Source of the DNA: Lactobacillus agrestimuris
GTDB lineage: Bacteria > Bacillota > Bacilli > Lactobacillales > Lactobacillaceae
Assembly: GCF_943193025.1 (NCBI RefSeq)
Contig: NZ_CALPCQ010000006.1
Span: 1-64,000 of the forward strand
DNA length: 64,000 nucleotides
Direction: 5' to 3'
The position numbers and the translations under genes were made by a program. Positions 38,604 through 48,387 of this stretch are shown here, piece by piece (position 1 is the stretch's first letter; each line of letters opens with the position of its first letter). The notes beneath the pieces are model-generated. The model worked only from the letters and a program-made list of their open reading frames with translations, was not told where the DNA came from and made no database searches.

Positions 38604-39889
38604 TGCAAAAAGAAGTTAGTCATCATAAAGCCGCAATCTTAGGATTACAACATTTACTTGCAATGTATTCCGGTGCTATTGCCGTACCGCTCCTGATCGG
38701 AGGCGCCTTAAAGTTCAATAGCACTCAAATGACTTACTTAGTATCAATCGACATCTTCATGTGTGGACTTGCCACACTGCTTCAATTATTTAGAAACCGC
38801 TACTTCGGTATTGGACTTCCAGTAGTTCTTGGATGTGCGATTCAAGCTGTTGCTCCACTTGAAATGATTGGGCAAAAATTTACAATCAATACCATGTATG
38901 GGGCAATCATCGTAGCCGGAATTTTTGTTTTCTGTGTCGCTGGTTGGTTTTCTAAAATCAAAAAACTTTTCCCGCCTGTTGTTACAGGAACTTTGATTAC
39001 AGTTATCGGCCTATCTTTAATTCCGGTTGCTTTTCAAAATTTAGGTGGAGGAAATGCGGCCGCTAAAAACTTTGGTGATCCTAAGAATCTAATCACTGGT
39101 TTCATCACTGTCGCAATCATTATTTTGATCGAAGCCTGTGCTAAGGGCTTTCTCAAATCAATTGCAGTTTTAATCGGATTAGTAGTCGGAACTTTAATTG
39201 CCGCTGCTATGGGCATGGTTTCCTTAACTCCAGTAAGCCAAGCATCCTGGTTCCACTTACCACAACTTTTCTACTTTGGTGTACCTGAATTTGAATGGTC
39301 ATCTTGCTTAACGATGATTATCATCGCCTTAGTATCAATGGTTGAATCCACTGGCGTCTTCTTTGCCATTGGTGATTTATTGAATAAAGATATCACTGAA
39401 GAAGATTTAAAGAAAGGTTACCGCGCCGAAGGTATTGCACAGATCTTCGGTGGTTTGTTTAACACTTTTCCTTACACAACTTTTTCACAGAATGTTGGTT
39501 TACTTCAACTATCAGGCATTAAAACAAAACGTCCAATCTTCTGGGCGGCCGGCTTTCTTATGACGATGGGACTTCTTCCAAAAATTGGAGCTGTCGTAAC
39601 CATCATTCCCGATTCAGTACTTGGCGGTGCAATGCTTGTCATGTTTACCATGATTGCTGTTCAAGGAATTAAAATGTTACTTAATGTAGATTTGAAGAAC
39701 AACAACAATTTATTAGTTATCGCAATTTCAATTGGACTTGGTCTTGGCGTTACTGTTTATCCACAAATTTTCCAGAATTTACCAGAAACTATCCAATTAT
39801 TTCTTTCCAACGGAATCGTCATTTCCAGTTTAAGTGCGACGATTCTTAACTTAGTTTTAAATACGCGCAAACAAAACATTCTAAGCTAA
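38603..39889 (+). CDS. pbuX: Xanthine permease
   Basis: A 428-residue nucleobase:cation symporter-2 (NAT) protein with about 12-14 helices. The NAT region around TTFSQNVGLLQLSG and FAIGDLL is intact. It imports xanthine, feeding xpt. It is coupled to xpt by a one-base overlap and shares the riboswitch. A terminator follows. Confidence 0.95.
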   Translation: MQKEVSHHKAAILGLQHLLAMYSGAIAVPLLIGGALKFNSTQMTYLVSIDIFMCGLATLLQLFRNRYFGIGLPVVLGCAIQAVAPLEMIGQKFTINTMYGAIIVAGIFVFCVAGWFSKIKKLFPPVVTGTLITVIGLSLIPVAFQNLGGGNAAAKNFGDPKNLITGFITVAIIILIEACAKGFLKSIAVLIGLVVGTLIAAAMGMVSLTPVSQASWFHLPQLFYFGVPEFEWSSCLTMIIIALVSMVESTGVFFAIGDLLNKDITEEDLKKGYRAEGIAQIFGGLFNTFPYTTFSQNVGLLQLSGIKTKRPIFWAAGFLMTMGLLPKIGAVVTIIPDSVLGGAMLVMFTMIAVQGIKMLLNVDLKNNNNLLVIAISIGLGLGVTVYPQIFQNLPETIQLFLSNGIVISSLSATILNLVLNTRKQNILS

Positions 39890-39933
39890 ATAGTGAACTA
39901 GTTATCCGACGGGATAATTGATTCACTATTTTT
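39887..39933 (+). terminator. xpt-pbuX terminator
   Basis: AAATAGTGAA and TTCACTATTT outer arms enclose an inner TATCC/GGATA pair, followed by a T-run. The 39934-40099 stretch after it is non-coding and holds two copies of TAGACACTT and a small AAAACTG/CAGTTTT palindrome; no gene is seen. Confidence 0.8.
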
Positions 39934-40099
39934 ATTCTCTTGTAGAATTTAAGTAGTAAAACTATATGTCATCGGAGCTTTAGACACTTGACATCGTAAA
40001 CAAAACTGGCAGTTTTACTTAAGTTATCAATAGTCTCTTCGAAGAATGTAGACACTTCGATGTCGAGTTTTGATTCTAGTATTGTTTTAAAAATAGAAA

Positions 40100-40259
40100 A
40101 GAAATATTGGTGGCAGCTTTGGAAATAATCAGCTTTTGGCAATTTTCATTTTTGAACAATTTTAATTCTGCTCAAATAAATATTGGCTTCTCGTGTGCAT
40201 GTATCGTAATCAGTGCTTTGCTGTTGATTATAAAAGATCGTGCTAATGCCGATAAATAA
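40100..40259 (+). pseudogene. Decayed 3' end of an MFS transporter gene
   Basis: The first frame reads RNIGGSFGNNQLLAIFIFEQ, resembling the RXXGGSFG helix of 14-TM MFS pumps. It stops near 40162, and another frame continues with INIGFSCACIVISALLLIIK and ends at TAA 40257-40259, a typical last membrane helix and short charged tail. No upstream part of the gene remains. This explains part of the long pbuX-melA gap. The call rests on short stretches and is tentative. Confidence 0.5.
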
Positions 40260-40268
40260 AAAATATGC

Positions 40269-40357
40269 TATAATTTACTTAAGTTATTTAGTAATCATGA
40301 ACTTCATGGTTTCAATTGAACACGAAAAAAGCTTGAGAAAAATCTCAAGCTTTTTTT
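40269..40357 (+). ncRNA. Candidate small RNA
   Basis: An extended -10, TATGCTATAAT (ending 40274), is followed by about 75 nt without an open reading frame and then by a perfect terminator (40325-40357). The putative transcript holds the palindrome CATGAACTTCATG. It may be a small RNA or an old leader; no known family is recognised. Confidence 0.35.
40325..40357. terminator. Strong bidirectional terminator
   Basis: AAAAAAGCTTGAG and CTCAAGCTTTTTT form a perfect 13-bp stem. On the minus strand it ends the lacS-melA operon. Confidence 0.92.
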
Positions 40358-40379
40358 GCTACTATAAAAAGTTGTCATT

Positions 40380-42578
40380 CTAATCAATTGCCTTAAAGTG
40401 GTACATATAAGCCATGAAATCACCATGCTCAACTGGATCATAAATTCCAAGATTCATCAATTCATCTCCGCCATAAACTTTATGACTAGCCTGATCTTCG
40501 TATCGCCTATCAGGATCAAGACCAACCAATTTAGTCTTAGTGAAATATGGTTGAGCACTAGCCATCACTTTAACTGTTGATAAAACAACTTCAGTTTGAT
40601 CATGAGAGACAGTTTCCCAAGCACATTGATTACTTGTTTGAGCAGATTTTAGACGATAGAACCTACCATATTGAGTAACTTTTCTAATCTTCTTATATTC
40701 TTCAACTTGCTCGGCGACTAGCTTTCGATCTTCTTCACTCATCTTGGTTAAATCAAGTTCATAGCCAAGGTCGCCCCACATAGCAACCACGCCACGGGTA
40801 TTAAATGGAGTAATTCGACCATTTTGTTCATTTGGACTTACTGATACGTGCGAAGTCATCATTGATTGTGGGTAAACCAAACTAGTTCCGTACTGAATTT
40901 TTAAGCGATCAATTGCATCACTATTATCGCTAGCCCAAATTTGTGGATTATAGTAAGCCATACCTGCATCAAATCTACCACCACCACCTGAACAACCTTC
41001 AATTAATAAGTCTGGATAGCGATCAACAATCTTTTCCAATAAGTCGTAAAGTCCTAAAACGTAGCGGTGGTAAACCTCACCTTGACGACTTGCCGGCAAA
41101 TCTGCTTCATAAATATCTGAAAGATGACGATTCATATCCCACTTAATGTAATCAATTTTACCTGAATCAAGAATCGCCTTCATTTGATCAAAAATGTTAT
41201 TGCGAACTTCTTCTCTTCCAAGATCGAGTACATATTGATTACGTGCAGGGCTAGGCTTTCTTCCAGGAACACTCATCAAGTAATCGGGATGCGCCTTATA
41301 CAGATCAGAATCAATTGAGATCATTTCTGGTTCAAACCATAACCCAAATTTTAGTCCTTGTTCATGGACATAGTCTGCAAAGTTATCCAAACCATGTGGG
41401 AATTTTTTCTTAAACACCGCCCAATCTCCCAATGAAGAATTATCATCATCACGGTGACCAAACCAGCCATCATCAAGAACAAACATCTCAATGCCAAGTC
41501 TCTTCGCATCATCCACAATTGGCTTTAACTTATCTTCATCAAAATCAAAGTAAGTAGCTTCCCAATTATTAACCAAAATCGGACGAACTTGATCTTTATA
41601 CTTACTTCTGATAATTCTATCATGAATCAAACTATGAAATGCTTGACTCATCTTGTTAAGTCCCCTGTCTGAATAAGCCATAATGACTTCAGGAGTTTGG
41701 AAACTGTCCGCAGACTTCAATTTCCAATTAAAGTTGTAGTCATTAATCCCGACAACTATTCTAGTTTGAGCATATGGATCTTTTTCAATTTCAAACTTAT
41801 GATTACCTGAGTAAACAAAGGCAAAACCGTATGCATCCCCAACAAATTCATTCGTATCCTTATCAACTAAAGCAACAAATGGGTTCATTTGGTGACTTGA
41901 AGTTCCGCGAATGCTTGAATAGACATGAATTCCTTGGTTCACATGATTTCTCTGCATGTGTCTTTCATTAGCATGAGCACCTGGCAAAGTAATTGTATCG
42001 AAGTTACGATCAACAAAATCCATTTGCATTGAAGCAACTTTTTCAAGTTTAATAGTATCTTTACCAGTATTTCTAACCTTTACTGAGCGAACAATAACTG
42101 GACGGTCACGATAGATTGTATAAAGTAAATCAAATTTTAAATCACCATACTCATCTTTCAAGGTGATAATTAAAGTTTCGGCTTCGTCCTTATCTTTAAC
42201 CCATGAATGTGGCAAACCTTCAAGATCTGGTTTTCCTTGGATAATTTGATAATCCTCATAAGTTAAGAAAGTTGCATTTGAACCATCTTTTTGACGAGCG
42301 ATTATGGCTGGTGTTCTGAAGTCCATTTCCCCAGCACTACTATATTCTTGAAGAAGAGAATCCTTAGAAAAAGTACGATCAAGTGAACCTGGCAAGTTAC
42401 CAGAAAAACCACGGTCTAATCTTGGATAGTGTAATTCACCATGGTAGTTTTTGATTCGCTTGCCGAAGTAAAGATGAGCCAAAGTATTACCATCTTCAAT
42501 TTCTAATAAGTAAGAAATTTGATCATTGTGTAAGTGAAAAACTTTATTTTTCTTATCAAAATTAATTAATTGGTTCAA
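40380..42578 (-). CDS. melA: Alpha-galactosidase, GH36
   Basis: A 732-residue cytoplasmic enzyme that removes alpha-1,6-galactose from melibiose, raffinose and stachyose. GH36 catalytic sites: nucleophile Asp in YIKWDMNRH and acid/base Asp in IWASDNSDAIDR, with the substrate loop GCSGGGGRFD. The start is TTG at 42576-42578, with GGGAGG 8 nt upstream, giving MNQLINFDKKNKVFHL, which aligns with family starts; the ATG codons upstream lie inside lacS and lack a ribosome site. The gene overlaps lacS by 17 nt. It forms an operon with the transporter, with an AraC regulator divergent. Confidence 0.95.
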   Translation of the reverse strand: MNQLINFDKKNKVFHLHNDQISYLLEIEDGNTLAHLYFGKRIKNYHGELHYPRLDRGFSGNLPGSLDRTFSKDSLLQEYSSAGEMDFRTPAIIARQKDGSNATFLTYEDYQIIQGKPDLEGLPHSWVKDKDEAETLIITLKDEYGDLKFDLLYTIYRDRPVIVRSVKVRNTGKDTIKLEKVASMQMDFVDRNFDTITLPGAHANERHMQRNHVNQGIHVYSSIRGTSSHQMNPFVALVDKDTNEFVGDAYGFAFVYSGNHKFEIEKDPYAQTRIVVGINDYNFNWKLKSADSFQTPEVIMAYSDRGLNKMSQAFHSLIHDRIIRSKYKDQVRPILVNNWEATYFDFDEDKLKPIVDDAKRLGIEMFVLDDGWFGHRDDDNSSLGDWAVFKKKFPHGLDNFADYVHEQGLKFGLWFEPEMISIDSDLYKAHPDYLMSVPGRKPSPARNQYVLDLGREEVRNNIFDQMKAILDSGKIDYIKWDMNRHLSDIYEADLPASRQGEVYHRYVLGLYDLLEKIVDRYPDLLIEGCSGGGGRFDAGMAYYNPQIWASDNSDAIDRLKIQYGTSLVYPQSMMTSHVSVSPNEQNGRITPFNTRGVVAMWGDLGYELDLTKMSEEDRKLVAEQVEEYKKIRKVTQYGRFYRLKSAQTSNQCAWETVSHDQTEVVLSTVKVMASAQPYFTKTKLVGLDPDRRYEDQASHKVYGGDELMNLGIYDPVEHGDFMAYMYHFKAID

Positions 42579-44523
42579 CCTGGTTACCTCCCAATTCATT
42601 GCTTTCACTGTTTAAAGCTTCTAAATTTAAGACATTTTCTTCGGCTTGAATTTCTTGTCCTGGATTTTCTATCAATTCAATCTTAGAGAATTTTTCTGAG
42701 TTTGTAACAACTACAATTACTGTATCATCTAAGCCAGCCTTCTTAATGGTTGGATCCCAGAATTCAATTAATTCTTGCCCCTTCTTGACGTGTTGACCTT
42801 GCTCAACGTAAGAAACAAATCCTGTACCCTTTAATTTTACTGTACCAATACCAATATGAATTAGTAAGACAACTCCATTATCACCAACTAACCCAACAGC
42901 ATGTCTAGTAGTAAATACCTGTCTTACTGTTGCATCAAATGGTGCCAATACTTTACCATCACTTGGCTTAATCGCAAATCCTTGTCCAACTGAACCTGAT
43001 GAAAAGATTTGGTCATGTACTTCACTCAAGTTGATTAATTGTCCGGCAATTGGACTAGCTACTGTAACATTATCTTCTGGAGTTTCAGCAGTCTTGTTGA
43101 ATTTTTTACCCCAAGTTTGTTCAAGTTCTGCAACGATTTCTGCGTGCTTTTGTTCACTTAAGATTACTTTTTTAGCAAAAACAATAATTGCTGCTACTAA
43201 CATAACTGCTGGCACAGCGAACATCATAATCTTAAAGTTCAATTTTCCAGCAGGTGTAATTGAAGCAGCGGTTGCTCCAGTAGTCATACCTGCCATGATA
43301 GCGATTTGACCAACCACACCATTTGATACAGCTCCACCAAATTTATCAATTAATGGTCTAACTGATAATGCTAAAGATTCGTCCCTGTGTCCCAATTTCA
43401 ATTGACCATATTCAACTGAGTCTGTGATGATCATTAAAACAATCAAGAAGACCATTTGTTGTGGAAAACCAAAGAGTGATGCTGCGATAAGTACAAGAGG
43501 TAAGTTGCTTCCAGCAACTGAGAATAAACCCATACCTGCAAGCATTACTATTAAACAAGTAGTAAATAAGGTCTTACGACTCATTTTCTTAGATAAGATT
43601 GGGAACAATGATGTCGCAAAAATACCTAAAAAGATATTAATTGTTGAAAATAGTGAAAATGCTGTTGGCATTCCCATAATATAGGTGAAGTAATATACTT
43701 CAAGTGAGTTAGTGATGTTAATTGCAATTCCGTAGAACAGATATGCACAAGCTACCCACATTAATTGGTCGTTACCTGATAAAGCTTTAAAAATTCCAAC
43801 GATACCCTTGGTATCTTGCTTATTTTTACGAATATCACTGTTAACTTCTCTAGTAAATAAACCAACACCCCAAGCTGAGATAAAGGCAATTGAACAAATA
43901 ATTGCTGCAAAGATAAACCATCCACGATCATCCCCAGTTGAAGTTGCCTCAGCTGAGAAAAAGATAACTGCTGGCATAACTAAGATTCCGACAAGTCCAC
44001 CACCGACTGTTGAACCTACTCGAGCATAAGTAGCAGTCTTTTCACGTTCACGTGAATCAGTTGTTAATGATGGAAGCATTGACCAGAAACCAACATCTTT
44101 AAATGAATAAAAGATGTCCATCGTAATATATAAAACCGCGAAAACAACCATATATATAACTGCATTCTTCTGGTAAAGTCCACCTAAGTTAGTGAACAAA
44201 AGCAGTAAGATAATTGCTGAAATACTTCCTCCGACAACTACCCAAGGTCTAAAGTGACCCCAACGAGTTTTAGTTCTATCAATTGCATTACCGATAAATG
44301 GATCGATAAATAATTCTACTATTCTTAATGCCATGATGATTATGGTCACAATACTAATCATTTTGGCATCAGTTGCTTTACTACCCGTATTAAATAAATG
44401 CGAGGTAATGAACATAATTAAGTATCCAGATAATAGTCCATAAAATGAATCATTACCAAATGCTCCGAAACTATATGCTAAACGAGCCCCTAAGGACATT
44501 TTCCCTTGATCTTTTTTCTCCAT
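42562..44523 (-). CDS. GPH sugar symporter with C-terminal EIIA domain
   Basis: A 653-residue LacS/RafP-type transporter. About 12 helices occupy residues 1-450 (family start SLGARLAYSFGAFGND), followed by a PTS EIIA-glucose-like domain (about 490-635) with the phosphorylatable His556 in LLIHIGIG. In LacS, phosphorylation by HPr tunes transport. The operon partner alpha-galactosidase points to raffinose or melibiose as substrate rather than lactose. A cre-type site lies just upstream of the gene. Confidence 0.92.
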   Translation of the reverse strand: MEKKDQGKMSLGARLAYSFGAFGNDSFYGLLSGYLIMFITSHLFNTGSKATDAKMISIVTIIIMALRIVELFIDPFIGNAIDRTKTRWGHFRPWVVVGGSISAIILLLLFTNLGGLYQKNAVIYMVVFAVLYITMDIFYSFKDVGFWSMLPSLTTDSREREKTATYARVGSTVGGGLVGILVMPAVIFFSAEATSTGDDRGWFIFAAIICSIAFISAWGVGLFTREVNSDIRKNKQDTKGIVGIFKALSGNDQLMWVACAYLFYGIAINITNSLEVYYFTYIMGMPTAFSLFSTINIFLGIFATSLFPILSKKMSRKTLFTTCLIVMLAGMGLFSVAGSNLPLVLIAASLFGFPQQMVFLIVLMIITDSVEYGQLKLGHRDESLALSVRPLIDKFGGAVSNGVVGQIAIMAGMTTGATAASITPAGKLNFKIMMFAVPAVMLVAAIIVFAKKVILSEQKHAEIVAELEQTWGKKFNKTAETPEDNVTVASPIAGQLINLSEVHDQIFSSGSVGQGFAIKPSDGKVLAPFDATVRQVFTTRHAVGLVGDNGVVLLIHIGIGTVKLKGTGFVSYVEQGQHVKKGQELIEFWDPTIKKAGLDDTVIVVVTNSEKFSKIELIENPGQEIQAEENVLNLEALNSESNELGGNQVEPIN

Positions 44524-44545
44524 TTCCCTTGCTCTCTTTCTGAAA

Positions 44546-44559
44546 TGTATTCGCTTTCA
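44546..44559. promoter_or_regulatory. cre site (CcpA)
   Basis: TGTATTCGCTTTCA, reverse TGAAAGCGAATACA, matches TGNAANCGNNNNCA, 22 nt before the transporter gene. It fits carbon catabolite repression of the alpha-galactoside operon. Confidence 0.7.
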
Positions 44560-44570
44560 TAAATATATTA

Positions 44571-44586
44571 TGTCAAACGCTTAACA
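44571..44586. promoter_or_regulatory. Second cre-like dyad
   Basis: TGTCAAACGCTTAACA is a 16-bp inverted repeat centred on CG, two bases longer than the standard cre. It could be an extended cre or the AraC regulator's site. The AT-rich remainder up to 44737 contains ATGACA/TATGAT spaced by 18 nt as a likely promoter of the AraC gene. Confidence 0.5.
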
Positions 44587-44737
44587 TAAAGAAAATGGAT
44601 TTTCATTTCAAATACATGTTTTTATGTTTAAAAACAAAATGACATAAATGAGCAAAAAATGTTATGATGCAAGTGTATTTTTAAATTTAAAACAACATAA
44701 CGCCATATTAATTATGGTAATTTGAAGGAGAATCTTC

Positions 44738-45568
44738 ATGGATGGAGAATACCGCTCATTAAAAAATCAGGGCTTTGAAACTAGTATTTTATTCTTTGGG
44801 CAAGAAAACTGCCTACCTAATTATTTCTTTAAAGGAAATAATGTTCGCGATAATTATGTAGTTCATTATGTTCAATCTGGAAAAGGAGTTTTTTCTGTAG
44901 CCAATCACTATGCAGTTAAGTTGGAAGCTGGTGATATGTTTATTTTACCTAAAGGTGTACCCTGTTTTTATCAAGCCGATGGTGAAGACCCTTGGTCCTA
45001 TTTTTGGATTGGCTTTTCAGGTATAAAAACTAATGCTTTATTTAGAAATTCAAAATTATTAAACAAAGGATACCTGAGAAACGTAAAAAATAGCGAGACT
45101 CATCAAAGTTTTAAAAAACTTTACGAAACTGCTCATCATCCCGCATCACTTGCAAACGACGTTTTAATTGAATCGTTAATTTATAATTTTTTCTATCATT
45201 TGATTACAGAATTTCCTGAAAAAAACAAGAAAGCCAACAAAAACTCCGACAAATTACTACAAGTAGCAATTGATCACTTTAGTGAACAATATAACAATTC
45301 AAACTGTTCAGTTAATTCTATTTGTAATGAATTAGATATATCTAGAAGCTTTTTATACACTCTTTTTAAAAACTATCTAAATACTTCCCCTAGAGATTTT
45401 TTAATTAAATTAAGAATGGAAAAAGCTAAAGAATATCTAAATACCACTGATTATTCTATCCAGCAAATTTCGATCTATGTTGGTTACACAGATGAGTTCA
45501 CCTTTTCTAAGGCCTTTAAACGTTATACTGACTTCAGTCCATTAAATTATCGAAAACAAAATAAATAA
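44738..45568 (+). CDS. AraC-family regulator of alpha-galactoside use
   Basis: A 276-residue activator with an N-terminal cupin (about 25-105, YVVHYVQSGKGVF, then GDMFILPKGVP) and a C-terminal double helix-turn-helix (about 180-275; SICNELDISRSFLYTLFK and ISIYVGYTDEFTFSKAFKRY). This MsmR/RafR-type layout binds alpha-galactosides and activates the transport operon. It is divergent from lacS-melA. GAAGGAG precedes the ATG. The ligand is inferred from context. Confidence 0.9.
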   Translation: MDGEYRSLKNQGFETSILFFGQENCLPNYFFKGNNVRDNYVVHYVQSGKGVFSVANHYAVKLEAGDMFILPKGVPCFYQADGEDPWSYFWIGFSGIKTNALFRNSKLLNKGYLRNVKNSETHQSFKKLYETAHHPASLANDVLIESLIYNFFYHLITEFPEKNKKANKNSDKLLQVAIDHFSEQYNNSNCSVNSICNELDISRSFLYTLFKNYLNTSPRDFLIKLRMEKAKEYLNTTDYSIQQISIYVGYTDEFTFSKAFKRYTDFSPLNYRKQNK

Positions 45569-45692
45569 AAAAGTAGACAATTGGTAAAAGAACTTGCTAG
45601 TGATTTATTATTGAGAGGAGTAAACGAGTCTAATTATCAACTTAAAAGTTCTTATACTCTGCCTGTAACTTGAATTAATCAAATATGAAACT

Positions 45693-45722
45693 TTGCTTTT
45701 ATGGTTACTTTTTTAATACAAT
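45693..45722 (+). promoter_or_regulatory. pepD promoter
   Basis: TTGCTT (45693-45698), 18-nt spacer, TACAAT (45717-45722), 37 nt before pepD. The rest of 45569-45692 shows only an AAGAACTT/AAGTTCTT repeat of uncertain meaning. Confidence 0.6.
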
Positions 45723-45759
45723 AGAGATTGTAAACGGACACTGATGAAAGGAACTAAAT

Positions 45760-47181
45760 ATGAAACAAACTGAATGTACAACCATTCTTGTCGGTAAGAA
45801 TGCAACTATCGATGGTTCAACTATGATCGCTAGAAGTGAAGATGGTGGTCGTGTAATTATCCCTGAAGGATTCGAAGTTGTAACTCCTGACAAGCAACCA
45901 AAGCACTACGAAAGTGTTATCAGTCATCAAAAGATCGATGATGAAGACTTACTAGCTAACCCACTTCGCTACACAAGCGCACCAGACGTTTCTGGTAAAA
46001 ATGGTATCTGGGCAGCCGCTGGTATCAACTCAGAAAACGTTGCGATGACTGCGACTGAAACTATTACTACTAATTCACGTATTCAAGGTATCGACCCACT
46101 TCTTGATAGAAATAAGGCTGGCCTTGGTGAAGAAGACTTCGTTACCTTAACTCTTCCATACCTTCACTCTGCTCGTGATGGTATTAAGCGTGTAGGTTAC
46201 CTTCTTGAAAAGTACGGTACTTACGAAATGAATGGTATGGCCTTTTCAGACAAGGATGAAGTTTGGTACCTTGAAACTATCGGTGGTCATCACTGGGCAG
46301 CACGCCGCATCCCTGATGATGCCTATGTAATTGCACCAAACCGTTTGAATATTGATGAATTTAAGTTTGATGATCCTAACTTTATCGCATGTGACCACTT
46401 GAAGGACTTAATTGACGAATATCACTTAAACCCAGACTTTGAAGGTTATAACTTACGTCACATCTTTGGTTCATCAACTATCAAAGACGCTCACTACAAC
46501 AATCCACGTGCTTGGTACTTACACAACTTCTTCAATCCAGACTTTGGCGGCAATCCTGAAGATCAAGACCAACCATTTATTTGTCACGCTAACCGCAAGA
46601 TTAGTATCGAAGATATTAAATGGGCCGAAAGTTCACACTACCAAGATACTCCATACGATGCTTATGGTGATCAAGGCACTCCTGAACAAAAAAAGACCTT
46701 CCGTCCAGTTGCTATCAACCGTAATTTTGAAACTCATGTATTGCAAATTAGAAATGATGTTCCAGCTGAAATCGCTGGTGTTCAATGGTTAGCATTTGGT
46801 CCAAACACATTCAATAGTTTTGTACCATTCTATACCAACATCACTACTACTCCTGCAAGCTATCAAACTACTCCAAAGTTCAATTTGAACAAGATTTTCT
46901 GGCTTAACAAGTTAACTGCTCAACTTGGTGATACTAATTACCGTGTATATGGCGAACTTGAAAATGACTTTGAACAAAAGAGCTTGGCTCAATGCCATAA
47001 GATTCAACACGAAACCGACAAGGAAGTAAAAGGCCTTAGCGGTAAAGAACTTCAAGAAAAACTTGAAGCAGCAAATCAAAAGATGGCTGATACTGTTTAC
47101 AACAATACCATTGATCTTCTTGGTCAAATGGTTGACGAAGGTCATGGCTTAATGACTTTGAAGTACGATTTGCTTGATTAA
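45760..47181 (+). CDS. pepD: C69-family dipeptidase
   Basis: A 473-residue cytoplasmic dipeptidase of the PepDA type. Cys6 in MKQTECTTILVGK is the expected nucleophile, exposed after removal of a short propeptide, and the DGSTMIARSEDGG motif follows, as in Ntn-hydrolase C69 enzymes. It releases amino acids from dipeptides imported during growth on protein. Codon use resembles highly expressed genes such as ldh. It is monocistronic. Confidence 0.95.
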   Translation: MKQTECTTILVGKNATIDGSTMIARSEDGGRVIIPEGFEVVTPDKQPKHYESVISHQKIDDEDLLANPLRYTSAPDVSGKNGIWAAAGINSENVAMTATETITTNSRIQGIDPLLDRNKAGLGEEDFVTLTLPYLHSARDGIKRVGYLLEKYGTYEMNGMAFSDKDEVWYLETIGGHHWAARRIPDDAYVIAPNRLNIDEFKFDDPNFIACDHLKDLIDEYHLNPDFEGYNLRHIFGSSTIKDAHYNNPRAWYLHNFFNPDFGGNPEDQDQPFICHANRKISIEDIKWAESSHYQDTPYDAYGDQGTPEQKKTFRPVAINRNFETHVLQIRNDVPAEIAGVQWLAFGPNTFNSFVPFYTNITTTPASYQTTPKFNLNKIFWLNKLTAQLGDTNYRVYGELENDFEQKSLAQCHKIQHETDKEVKGLSGKELQEKLEAANQKMADTVYNNTIDLLGQMVDEGHGLMTLKYDLLD

Positions 47182-47198
47182 TCGAAAAATTTCAAAAG

Positions 47199-47234
47199 AC
47201 GTGAAACGCTAAATTTGCGCTTCACGCCTTTTTT
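47199..47234 (+). terminator. pepD terminator
   Basis: ACGTGAAACGC and GCGCTTCACGC arms (one mismatch) with a T-run, about 20 nt after the stop codon. Confidence 0.85.
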
Positions 47235-47336
47235 CATGCCCGCAACCACTGGTTACGCAATCAAAAAATGCTTGTCTGCTACCAACTTTTCTAATAAATT
47301 AATACTGAGCATTGAGCGCAGAAAGGATTGAACAAT

Positions 47337-48341
47337 ATGAAATTGGATCAAAAAATTGCAACGCTTCGTAAAAAGAACAATCTCTCTCAAGAGGCTTTGG
47401 CTAAAAAAGTTCATGTTAGCCGACAAGCAGTATCTAAATGGGAAGGTGGACAATCTCTTCCAGACATTGAAAAAATTGTCTTATTATCCGAGATATTTGG
47501 AGTTACAACAGATTATCTTCTAAAGAGTGGCGATCCTTCATTTAAACTTGAACATAATGCGTTGGTTACGAATAACGAACTATCTCCTCTTAAGGATGAT
47601 GAAATTGAGCAGTATCTTACTGTCAGAAAGAAGATTGCTAAAAATACTGGATTTGCTGTTGCTTTAGTTATTTTGGGAGCAGCTATCTTTACACTTTTTG
47701 GAATTGCGATAACTATCTTTATTAATAATAATATTTTCTATGCCATTGGAACTATAGCATTTTTTGCTTGTGGTGCTAGTGCAGTTGGAATTTTAATTTA
47801 TAACCACTTTTTATTAAGCGACTTCGAAAAAATCGAACGTTTGGACTTTACTTTAAAGAAAAATCAAATTGAAGATATTAATCAGCAGCATCTTATGTAT
47901 AAAAAAACTGAAAGCAAGAAATTAATATCATCAGCTATAATCACTATTTTAACAGTTCTACCAGAGATTATAACCTGGGTAATGAATTCTAGTCTCTCGC
48001 ATCTTTCATATACTTATAGATCATTATTTTATTACGGAGCTGTTGCTATTTCTTTAATTTTACTAGCATCCGCAGTCTACTTATTTATATATTACATTTT
48101 ATCAAATCAAGCATTCGCTGCACTTACTCAAGAAAAAAATGCGGCTATAGTAAAGAAAAATTTTATGCGTTTTACTTTTGTTTACTGGATTCTTTATATT
48201 TGTATCGGAATCCTTGTAATGATTTGGTTCACATATACGTTAGGCGATACGGTAAATTTTATAATCAAGGGTTTCCTCCCAGCCCTACTAATTTTCTTCC
48301 TCATCAAATTTTATTATTTCAGACAAAAACTTCAAAATTAA
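47337..48341 (+). CDS. XRE-family regulator with membrane domain
   Basis: A 334-residue protein with an XRE helix-turn-helix at about 6-60 (IATLRKKNNLSQEALAKK, SRQAVSKWEGGQSLPD) and six hydrophobic segments in the C-terminal two thirds. Members of this group are membrane-bound repressors; signals and targets are unknown. The ATG at 47337 lies 9 nt after GAAAGGA; a TTG three codons upstream abuts the ribosome site. It stands alone between pepD and murA. Confidence 0.85.
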   Translation: MKLDQKIATLRKKNNLSQEALAKKVHVSRQAVSKWEGGQSLPDIEKIVLLSEIFGVTTDYLLKSGDPSFKLEHNALVTNNELSPLKDDEIEQYLTVRKKIAKNTGFAVALVILGAAIFTLFGIAITIFINNNIFYAIGTIAFFACGASAVGILIYNHFLLSDFEKIERLDFTLKKNQIEDINQQHLMYKKTESKKLISSAIITILTVLPEIITWVMNSSLSHLSYTYRSLFYYGAVAISLILLASAVYLFIYYILSNQAFAALTQEKNAAIVKKNFMRFTFVYWILYICIGILVMIWFTYTLGDTVNFIIKGFLPALLIFFLIKFYYFRQKLQN

Positions 48342-48350
48342 AACATTCAA

Positions 48351-48385
48351 AAAATCGCGATTCACACGAAATCGCGATTTTTTTA
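48351..48385. terminator. Bidirectional terminator
   Basis: AAAAAATCGCGATT and AATCGCGATTTTTT form a perfect 14-bp stem between the XRE gene and murA. Confidence 0.95.
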
Positions 48386-48387
48386 TC

